The notes under the pieces: model-generated
The model's input: the letters and a program-made list of their open reading frames with translations, nothing else
What the model was told of the DNA's origin: nothing
Databases searched by the model: none
DNA from: Candidatus Cloacimonadota bacterium
Lineage (GTDB): Bacteria > Cloacimonadota > Cloacimonadia > Cloacimonadales > TCS61
Length of the DNA: 30,642 nt
Reading direction: 5' to 3'
Assembly: GCA_030668345.1 (NCBI GenBank)
Contig: DAOUUD010000001.1
Span: 1-30,642, forward strand
Translations under genes and position numbers: made by a program
Shown: positions 24,629 through 30,642 of the stretch, in pieces
Layout: each line of letters begins with the position of its first letter
Position numbering within the stretch: the first letter of the stretch is position 1

Positions 24629-25879
24629 TTAGATATGATTCCAGTAAGAGAAATCTTCGTTTACTATCAGAAGTTTACAACCAAGCCTATCTTTAAGTTG
24701 GGTTTTACTAATATTATCCAAGGTTATTCCATTTTCGTTGAAAATATTACTACTTAACACAGCGGTTCTGTTTTGTAAGGTATTAACCTGAGACAGGATA
24801 TCTGCTCCTGCCAGAAGACCTGTTACTGTTACCGAAGTACCAAAAAAAATATTAGCAATTGAAATAGTACTGATTTTTCCGGGTAATATTTCATTAATTT
24901 CTTCTGCTATTTTAGAAATATGCTTGAAAGCAAGCTTACCGGTAACAAAAACAAAACTTGAATTTATCGCTGCTATTTCTTTGATAAATGCTTCTTTGCA
25001 GGATTTCCAGTTCTCCAGCATCAGCCGTATCATGCCAATACCATTTTCCAGTTGAGGATAGCCATTATAGAAATTTTTGGATGGAATTTCTTCATTTGCC
25101 AGCAGGTAAATTTCATCGGAACAGTAAGTCTTAGGAAATTTAGCTGATAATTCTATAAGCTCTTTTGCCAGTTCCAGGGAAACATTCTTAATATTGATGA
25201 GGGAATTCCTGTATTTTGTAAGCCCTACCGGTACAATACCTACAGAGAGAACATTCAAGCAGGGTGAAGTAAGGTCTTTTAAAGATCGAAGCAATTCATC
25301 ACCATCATTCCAGCCGGGCACTACAACTATCTGTATATGAAGAGCTATTCCGTTTTTAGATAGATATTCCAGCTTTTCCATAATTTTGAAATCTTGTTTG
25401 TAACGCAGCATTTTCCGGTGAAGTAAAGGATTGGTGATATGAACAGAAATGTACAAGGGACTCAATCGCTGCTCAAATATCTTTTGATAATCTCTTTCCG
25501 TAAGGTTTGTTAATGTTATAAAATTTCCAAAGGCAAAAGAAAGTTTATAGTCGTCATCTTTAATATATAATGTTTTCCTGAAATTGGGACGCATCTGATC
25601 TACAAAACAGAAGATACAATCATTTGTACAGGTTCTGCATTTGTGGGGAACAGGCTCAATTCCCAGAGGTATATCCCAGTTCTGATGAATTGTTATCTGT
25701 TTGAATTCTCCTCGTGAATTTTTATAATTGATCTCTAAGGTTTCTTCAGCACCAAAAAACCGAAGATCAAGAAAATCGTTAATGTTATGATCATTGATGG
25801 AAATTATTGTATCCCCTGCTTGTAAACTGTGTTCAGCTGCCAGACCGGCAGTAGCCACAGATGCAATTTTTAGGGGCAT
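24629..25879 (-). CDS. DUF512-family PDZ / radical SAM protein
   Basis: The 416-residue protein has a PDZ-like domain at about 1-45 ('LQAGDTIISINDHNI'). Next comes a cysteine cluster C81, C84, C88, C91, in which C84-x3-C88-x2-C91 is the radical SAM motif. The family hallmark 'CIFCFVDQ' and 'LYIKDDDYKLSF.FGNFITLTN' follows at 88-124. The C-terminal half is the DUF512 region, with 'FVTGKLAF' and 'VTVTGLLAGADI'. The family is widespread in Firmicutes and Cyanobacteria, and its substrate is unknown. It is often found next to the GTPase gene der, which is not the case here. The start lies 1 base after the AI-2E permease stop and has no good ribosome site, so coupled translation is likely. Confidence 0.92.
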   Translation of the reverse strand: MPLKIASVATAGLAAEHSLQAGDTIISINDHNINDFLDLRFFGAEETLEINYKNSRGEFKQITIHQNWDIPLGIEPVPHKCRTCTNDCIFCFVDQMRPNFRKTLYIKDDDYKLSFAFGNFITLTNLTERDYQKIFEQRLSPLYISVHITNPLLHRKMLRYKQDFKIMEKLEYLSKNGIALHIQIVVVPGWNDGDELLRSLKDLTSPCLNVLSVGIVPVGLTKYRNSLINIKNVSLELAKELIELSAKFPKTYCSDEIYLLANEEIPSKNFYNGYPQLENGIGMIRLMLENWKSCKEAFIKEIAAINSSFVFVTGKLAFKHISKIAEEINEILPGKISTISIANIFFGTSVTVTGLLAGADILSQVNTLQNRTAVLSSNIFNENGITLDNISKTQLKDRLGCKLLIVNEDFSYWNHI

Positions 25880-25880
25880 A

Positions 25881-26918
25881 TTATTCGCTGCTGATAAAAG
25901 CAGAGACGATCTTTAAAGCAGGTATTTCCTTGACTATAAGATTCATGGCAGAGGATATTGGGACAGCCAGTATCATTCCTACAGGACCCCATACCCAGAA
26001 CCAGAAGATCAAAGCGATCAAAACAAAAAGAGGAGATAGCTTCAATCCTGTTCCCATCATTTTGGGTTCTACGAAATTTCCCATTATCATCTGAGTGGAA
26101 ATGAGAGCTATGGAAATGGCAATGAGCTGCCAGCTGATTCCAAACTGAATAAAACAAATGAGCATGGGAAAAGCAGAAGCTACTATCGAGCCGAGATTGG
26201 GAATATAATTAAGAATAAATATCAAGAGTCCTGAAATAACTGCAAAGTTAATTCCCAGGACGGCAATAAAGAACATGCTGATAAGCCCGGTGATAAGGCT
26301 TATGAAGGTTTTATTTACGATATAGGTTTTTACCGATTGTTCGATCTTTATTACCACATTAGTTGAGTGTTTTGCTTCATCTATCGTTAGAACCCTTTCA
26401 ACACGTTTGATCAACTTGGTTCGTTCCAGAACGATGAATATCATAAAAGCGACAGTAAGAAGCAGCTTTACAAGGAAATCAATAAAAGTACCCATTGTGC
26501 CCGAGATTATCTTTGAAAGTGAAAATCTATCGGCAAGTTGAAGCCAGTTAACTTTGTTTTTTAGATAATCCATTACCTTTTCTACAGGGATTTCCAACTG
26601 AACTATAAGCTCTTGGAACATTTCGGTTATTTGTGCTTCGTATTTTGGGAATTCGGTTACAAATGAAGAAACACTCGTATAAACGATAGTTCCCATCAAT
26701 GTGAACGAAACCAGTATTATTATTACTATCAAAAGAATAGTAATTCCCACAGGTATTTTTTTATTAAGCAGGAAACGGTTCAATGGTTGGAACAGGAAAG
26801 AAAGGAATGCGGCAAACGTTAATGGGACGAATATGGTTTTCAATTCTTTAAGAATAACAACAACAATTGCCAGACTGATAACACCCAGAAATATTTTTAT
26901 AGAATTTAGTTCTTTCAT
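25881..26918 (-). CDS. AI-2E family (PerM/YdiK-like) permease
   Basis: The 345-residue inner-membrane protein has about eight hydrophobic segments: a pair near residues 10-45, one at about 60-85, and a cluster from 155 to 335. A soluble loop lies at about 90-150. The features 'LNYIPNLGSIVASAFPML' and 'FVEPKMMGTGLKLSPLFVLIALIFWFWVWGPVG' are typical of the AI-2E transporter family. Members are variously linked to autoinducer-2 export, Na+/H+ exchange or unknown substrates, so no substrate is claimed. AAGGAG precedes the ATG. It is co-transcribed with the DUF512 gene. Confidence 0.92.
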   Translation of the reverse strand: MKELNSIKIFLGVISLAIVVVILKELKTIFVPLTFAAFLSFLFQPLNRFLLNKKIPVGITILLIVIIILVSFTLMGTIVYTSVSSFVTEFPKYEAQITEMFQELIVQLEIPVEKVMDYLKNKVNWLQLADRFSLSKIISGTMGTFIDFLVKLLLTVAFMIFIVLERTKLIKRVERVLTIDEAKHSTNVVIKIEQSVKTYIVNKTFISLITGLISMFFIAVLGINFAVISGLLIFILNYIPNLGSIVASAFPMLICFIQFGISWQLIAISIALISTQMIMGNFVEPKMMGTGLKLSPLFVLIALIFWFWVWGPVGMILAVPISSAMNLIVKEIPALKIVSAFISSE

Positions 26919-26964
26919 TTTTTCTCCTTATTATTGTGGAGAATTAGGAAAACTGGAATTTTTA

Positions 26965-26970
26965 TGTCAA
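26965..26970 (-). promoter_or_regulatory. -35 box upstream of the AI-2E permease
   Basis: A perfect TTGACA on the minus strand lies 47 bases before the permease start, in a 67-base gap. TAATTC after 18 bases is a weak -10 candidate. Confidence 0.45.
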
Positions 26971-26985
26971 TAAAATATTCTTTAT

Positions 26986-27945
26986 TTACTTGCTCAGGGC
27001 TTTTAGCCTTTCCAATCTCTCCGGTTCATTTGCTTGCAGCCATTCATCTTTGGAAAGGTATTCATAAGTAAGTTTGAAATATTTTTTTGCTTCAGATTTG
27101 TTATTTTTAATCAGGTAGAGTTCTGCCAGTTCTTCAAAGACATACCCATCCTGTTCGATCTGTTTTTCTTCAAATTCCTGTAACAGTTCATTCTGGATAT
27201 TCAAAGCTTCATCGTATTTTTCCAGGGAACGTAAACATCTTCCCACGTTCCATTTAGCGATACGAGTAGCTTGTTCGTTGTTTTGGGTTTTTCTCCACGC
27301 GTAACCTTTCTGGAATAGGTCCAGTGCTTTTTCAAATTCTTTCAAATCGTGATAAGTCCAGCCTATGTTGTTATAAAGGGTACCCAGCCAACCTTTACAT
27401 CTTTGATCGGATGATGCTTCTGCAATCTCCATTGCTTTCAGGCTCCAGTCTAACTGCTTTTCGGGTGGTTCCACAATTCCCATCATATGAGCTGCATCAA
27501 GTGTGTAATAATCCAGTGTATTTTCTTTCCCAAAATCATAAGCTTCCAGGAAAACAGATTTTGCAACTTCTCTTTTTCCTGAAGAATTGAGGATCCTTCC
27601 TTTTTCCAATAGATAGCGTATTTTGCCGGTTTTCATGTTTGCTGTAAGTATGCTATCGGCAGTTTCTAAAGTTCTTCCTGCTTCTTCGAATTTACCCTGC
27701 ATTCCCTGTGCTCTGGCTATCTGGGTAAGAAGCTCTACATGATATTCCGCATCGTAAGTTGTTTCGGGAGAATCTGTTAATAATGGAAGGATCTCAGCAA
27801 ATTTAGTTTCAGTAGAATCAGGTTGAGCATAATTCCACATTGCATCAAAGTTCGGGAGTGGATTAATACCTGTATCAGATTTCTTTTCCATAGAACATCC
27901 TCCAATAACTCCTGAAATAAGAAATATAAATAATATTTTTTTCAT
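26986..27945 (-). CDS. TPR-repeat lipoprotein
   Basis: The 319-residue protein begins with a lipoprotein signal peptide: KK, hydrophobic core, then 'VIGGC' with C17 as the lipidation site. The rest is helical, with several tetratricopeptide units. Clear ones are 'LGTLYNNIGWTYHDLKEFEKALDLFQKGYAWRK' (about 184-216), the next starting 'AKWNVGRCLRSLEKYDEAL', and 'FEELAELYLIKNNKSEAKKYF' near the end. It is probably a periplasmic or outer-membrane-anchored scaffold. Its partner is unknown. CGGAG precedes the ATG, and a TTGCCA at 27993-27998 is a possible -35 box. The AI-2E gene follows after 67 bases with its own TTGACA. Confidence 0.88.
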   Translation of the reverse strand: MKKILFIFLISGVIGGCSMEKKSDTGINPLPNFDAMWNYAQPDSTETKFAEILPLLTDSPETTYDAEYHVELLTQIARAQGMQGKFEEAGRTLETADSILTANMKTGKIRYLLEKGRILNSSGKREVAKSVFLEAYDFGKENTLDYYTLDAAHMMGIVEPPEKQLDWSLKAMEIAEASSDQRCKGWLGTLYNNIGWTYHDLKEFEKALDLFQKGYAWRKTQNNEQATRIAKWNVGRCLRSLEKYDEALNIQNELLQEFEEKQIEQDGYVFEELAELYLIKNNKSEAKKYFKLTYEYLSKDEWLQANEPERLERLKALSK

Positions 27946-27999
27946 CTGGTCTCCGTTTGTACAATTGCTAAATTCGGGAATCTATGAAAAAGTGGCAAG

Positions 28000-28031
28000 A
28001 AAAAAAAGCATCCGACAAAAGCCGGATGCTT
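28000..28031 (-). terminator. Intrinsic terminator after the exported beta-rich gene
   Basis: A 9-bp perfect stem (AAGCATCCG at 28006-28014 and CGGATGCTT at 28023-28031) with an 8-base loop is followed on the minus strand by a run of eight T. It lies about 20 bases after the stop at 28051 and ends the Fn3/beta-rich protein unit. Confidence 0.92.
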
Positions 28032-28050
28032 AATTTATGAATTATGTTAA

Positions 28051-29778
28051 TTAGAGCTTAAGTGTGAAAGATAATCTAAGACCCTGGATAAAATCCTGTA
28101 GTGTGGCGAAATCAACATCGAAGAAACCTAACAGGTCGATCTGCATTTTATCGGTAGGTTTGAATCCCAGTCCATAATAGAAATCTGTGGTGCTGGTAGT
28201 TGTCTTTGAATGTTCGCTTGTAGATTCATATATATTGTTTTCAGTATCTATCTCAACTTCTCCATCGCCATAAGCGATTTCCGTTACATAGGGTTTGGAA
28301 TCAGTTATCTGCTTAGCATCGTTATTTGTTGTATATACATTTGTGAAGATAGTTCCGAATCTGGCATCCCATTTGCCGTTATTGGTAAATTGATACTCTA
28401 TACCGACCGGAAAGATGAGAGTTGTTTGAAATCTTTCATAAGTTCTATCAGCGGAAAGTCCGTAAGTTTCTGTTATCACATAATCGGCAGCGGTCGAATC
28501 ATCATCCACAAGTTCGAAGTCTTCGATATTAGCAATAGACTCTTCATAATCTGTTTCTCGAATAAGTTGATCATAATATAGCGTTCCACCGATACCAAAA
28601 TAGATTTTTTCATCCAAGGGATAATTAAGTTTACCTGAAATCCGGTATCCGAATGTTTTTTGAGTTCCATCATCGGTTATTTTTTCGATCTCGGTAAAGG
28701 TTTCCACGTAGTCCACAAGTAAAGTATCAAGTCCATCAAAGAATGTTTCGGTGGAAGTTAGAGTTTCTTCTTCCGAATTGGTATAATCACCGGAACCAAA
28801 GTTGATAGCTGCACCGAGTTTCCAATAACCGTCATTTTTACGCTCTGTAGCTTTATTGAATGTTTTCCTGAGGGAACCTCCAAGAACGAATCGGTTTTCC
28901 TTGATCTCATTCAAATTTTGTGCGTCTTCTTCTTCCACGTATGACTCTTCATAATCGGTTATTTCGGGGTCGAAATTATTAGTAGTTCCTTTTTCGTTAT
29001 AACGGAATTCGGTGGAATGATTCATTGATAAAAAGTTAATATCACCTCGAACTTCATAGCTATTCACATCCGGAAAGAGTATGGAAGTCAATATATCGAA
29101 CATAGAATTATCGTGGATATTATTGTAATCTTCAAAACCGGTTTCCATGAGGTCGTCATAATTATCGTCAATCAGAAATCTTGTATAGTTCATGAGATAA
29201 TCTTCGCTATAATCAGAGTAATCTTGAGAGAGCTTTAGGCGTGCACCTAAAACCATCGATCCCAGATCATAAGTATTATTTAGAACGAAATCCAGTGAGT
29301 TATTTTCATAGAAATTTCCTCTTTCCTGCGATATTTTCCTGATAGTATCGTAGATATCATTTCCGCTGGTATCCAGGTAAGATGTATATTCGTCGATCAA
29401 AGTGCCTTCTCCCCAGATATCATTACTTCCATTCAGGTCGGAGTCGATACCAACAGATAAAGGAGTGAGGGAATTTTCGAATCTGATCAGAATGGAATTC
29501 CAGAGGTTATTGATAAACGGATTTTGTGTGGAGAAACCGATCAGGTAAGTATCATCGGTAACATTATCGAATACATTTTCATTAGATGAAGTTAGATTAC
29601 TCAGGTTTGTATAAAGCCTGCTTCCTTCCACGAATTTAAGCTCGATAGGATCGTAAACAAGATCAAGATCATCATCGATAATAGTGCCTAAAGCAATACT
29701 GCGAAAAGATTGCGTTTGAGCATTAGCCATACTGAACAGTAAAAGTGTGAGTGCTGTTATAATTATTATTTTTTTCAT
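28051..29778 (-). CDS. Exported outer-membrane-type beta-barrel protein, unknown family
   Basis: The 575-residue protein has a clear signal peptide with a likely cut after 'MANA' (residue 20). The mature part has many alternating strands, and from about residue 300 it looks like a barrel: 'GYWKLGAAINFGSG', 'FGYRISGKLNYPLDEKIYFGIGGTLYYD', 'TTLIFPVGIEYQF', 'DFYYGLGFKP', ending 'GLRLSFTLKL'. Segments are very acidic ('IIDDDLDLVYDP', 'DSDLNGSNDIW', 'TDYEESYVEEEDAQ'), and calcium or other metal binding is conceivable. AAGGAG precedes the ATG. It lies 15 bases after the Fn3 protein gene and is followed by a terminator, so the two form the end of one unit. Role as porin, receptor or structural protein is open. 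Confidence 0.8.
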   Translation of the reverse strand: MKKIIIITALTLLLFSMANAQTQSFRSIALGTIIDDDLDLVYDPIELKFVEGSRLYTNLSNLTSSNENVFDNVTDDTYLIGFSTQNPFINNLWNSILIRFENSLTPLSVGIDSDLNGSNDIWGEGTLIDEYTSYLDTSGNDIYDTIRKISQERGNFYENNSLDFVLNNTYDLGSMVLGARLKLSQDYSDYSEDYLMNYTRFLIDDNYDDLMETGFEDYNNIHDNSMFDILTSILFPDVNSYEVRGDINFLSMNHSTEFRYNEKGTTNNFDPEITDYEESYVEEEDAQNLNEIKENRFVLGGSLRKTFNKATERKNDGYWKLGAAINFGSGDYTNSEEETLTSTETFFDGLDTLLVDYVETFTEIEKITDDGTQKTFGYRISGKLNYPLDEKIYFGIGGTLYYDQLIRETDYEESIANIEDFELVDDDSTAADYVITETYGLSADRTYERFQTTLIFPVGIEYQFTNNGKWDARFGTIFTNVYTTNNDAKQITDSKPYVTEIAYGDGEVEIDTENNIYESTSEHSKTTTSTTDFYYGLGFKPTDKMQIDLLGFFDVDFATLQDFIQGLRLSFTLKL

Positions 29779-29793
29779 TTTTCTGCTCCTTAC

Positions 29794-30642
29794 CTATTGA
29801 TTTACCCAGAAGTGGAATTGACCGTTATAACCATAGTCATAATAATCCCACTCGACCAGGATATTGGATTCAGCGTCCGTTACAATCCCTTCAATACCGC
29901 CATCACCAAATGTATCCCAGCAATGAACAGCATAATGTCCGTCATCCAGACCAATTGTGAATATCTGATTTTCGTAATTATAACTGAAAGTCTGATCTGT
30001 CGGGAAATAGTAAGAGCTAGTGGGATAGCAATATAAATTCCATGATGCTTCACCTGGATAAGAGTCAACTGTAACGCTGATGGTGATTATGTTTCCAGAC
30101 GGTTCAACAATGATGATAGATTCTTCATTAGAATAATCGGTGTATTCAATCGCCTGATAGTCATTATAAGCTCTCACTCGATAAGTAATGGTATCTCCAT
30201 ATTCAAATGAAGTAGTATCATAATCTGTATATTCTATAGTATTGTACATAGGAATAGTAACAATAAGTTCAAAATCTGCGCTGTTTATTTTACGCTCAAT
30301 TTCAAAACCTGTTTCCAGGTTGGAATTATCATCCCAGTTTAATATAACAGCTATTGTTCCACTTTCTTGATTTAAAGTAAGATCATCAGGTGGGTCAAAT
30401 ACTAAATCTGAAAATACAAAAGGAATACTTTCCGAAACCTGTGTTTCTTCTTCCCAGTCTCCCATTGCTTTGATACTGAATCTGTATACGGGTGTTGTTG
30501 GTAAATCATCGAAAAGCCAACTTGTAACATCTTGCCCAGTTGTGAAGGAGTCAATTGTAACAAACTGTCGAACAGTTGTAAGCGTATCAACATAGATCAT
30601 GAACCCGGTTTCAGATTCGGTGTTATCTTCCCAAGCTAACTC
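29794..30642 (-). CDS. Secreted fibronectin type III protein, 5' end outside window
   Basis: The frame is open from the right edge to the stop at 29794, giving 282 residues with no N-terminus seen. Two Fn3-like units are visible, each starting with the same motif: 'LAWEDNTESETGFMIY' at the edge and 'LNWDDNSNLETGFEIE' about 110 residues later. The C-terminal 100 residues form a separate domain with 'ITISVTVDSYPGEASWNLY' and 'DGHYAVHCWDTFGDGG'. This resembles a C-terminal domain of secreted Bacteroidota-type proteins ending in DxxGDG. It is probably a large extracellular or cell-surface protein. The catalytic or binding part would lie outside the window. A codon for M at 30600 is internal, not the start. 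Confidence 0.85.
   Translation of the reverse strand, partial: ELAWEDNTESETGFMIYVDTLTTVRQFVTIDSFTTGQDVTSWLFDDLPTTPVYRFSIKAMGDWEEETQVSESIPFVFSDLVFDPPDDLTLNQESGTIAVILNWDDNSNLETGFEIERKINSADFELIVTIPMYNTIEYTDYDTTSFEYGDTITYRVRAYNDYQAIEYTDYSNEESIIIVEPSGNIITISVTVDSYPGEASWNLYCYPTSSYYFPTDQTFSYNYENQIFTIGLDDGHYAVHCWDTFGDGGIEGIVTDAESNILVEWDYYDYGYNGQFHFWVNQ

Noticed and set aside
24621..24634. Palindrome around AATCTATTAGATT after the DUF512 gene as a terminator
   Set aside because: The stem is AT-only, short and has no loop, so it is too weak to terminate transcription.
1..30642. CRISPR array, IS element, phage, toxin-antitoxin or defence island
   Set aside because: I saw no regularly spaced direct repeats, transposase, integrase or nuclease-type accessory genes. 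Apart from a few gene families not recognised, everything looks like core chromosome.

Overview
This AT-rich window is a chromosomal segment of a Gram-negative bacterium. Evidence for an outer membrane is an ExbB/ExbD/TonB set, two lipoproteins with clear lipoboxes, and exported beta-rich proteins. The folP-cdaA pair, the long N-terminus of RNase III, and an exported Fn3 protein ending in a 'SYPGExSW...DxxGDG' type domain resemble the FCB superphylum (Bacteroidota and relatives, e.g. Cloacimonadota). This placement is inferred from gene content; no rRNA gene is present. Coding density is very high and no gap exceeds 300 bases. I see no tRNA, rRNA, IS element, prophage or CRISPR array.

Left part, minus strand (1-14981). 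The reading order is aroC-chorismate mutase fusion, aroD-aroE fusion, transglutaminase-like lipoprotein and pyrimidine-nucleoside phosphorylase, then a promoter region and the fatty-acid cluster rpmF-plsX-fabH-fabD-fabG-acpP-fabF. It is followed by rnc, an Elp3-like radical SAM gene, and a large membrane protein with a VWA domain that runs off the left edge. A long hairpin separates acpP from fabF. A textbook intrinsic terminator lies between fabF and rnc.

Middle, plus strand (15126-20013). A divergent promoter region (14982-15125) feeds exbB-exbD-tonB-folP-cdaA-coaE, six genes that overlap or lie 1 base apart. They combine outer-membrane energy coupling, folate synthesis, c-di-AMP synthesis and the last step of CoA synthesis. 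A short exported protein with its own promoter follows, ending at a bidirectional terminator.

Right part, minus strand (20080-30642). In genome order from the right: an Fn3 secreted protein (cut by the right edge) and an exported beta-rich protein form one unit ending in a terminator at 28000-28031. Then come a TPR lipoprotein, an AI-2E family permease coupled to a DUF512-type PDZ/radical SAM protein, and a 1483-residue multi-sensor protein (REC, six PAS, two GAF, HD-GYP).

Most genes are housekeeping. The less ordinary points are the chorismate synthase-chorismate mutase fusion beside an AroD-AroE fusion with an eroded shikimate-binding motif, a terminator embedded at the 5' end of the rnc reading frame, the acpP-fabF hairpin, an RHL instead of RHR motif in CdaA, an AYP instead of GYP motif in the HD-GYP protein, and perfect TTGACA boxes about 50-90 bases before six transcription units that lack a matching TATAAT. 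I did not find a convincing new multi-gene system.
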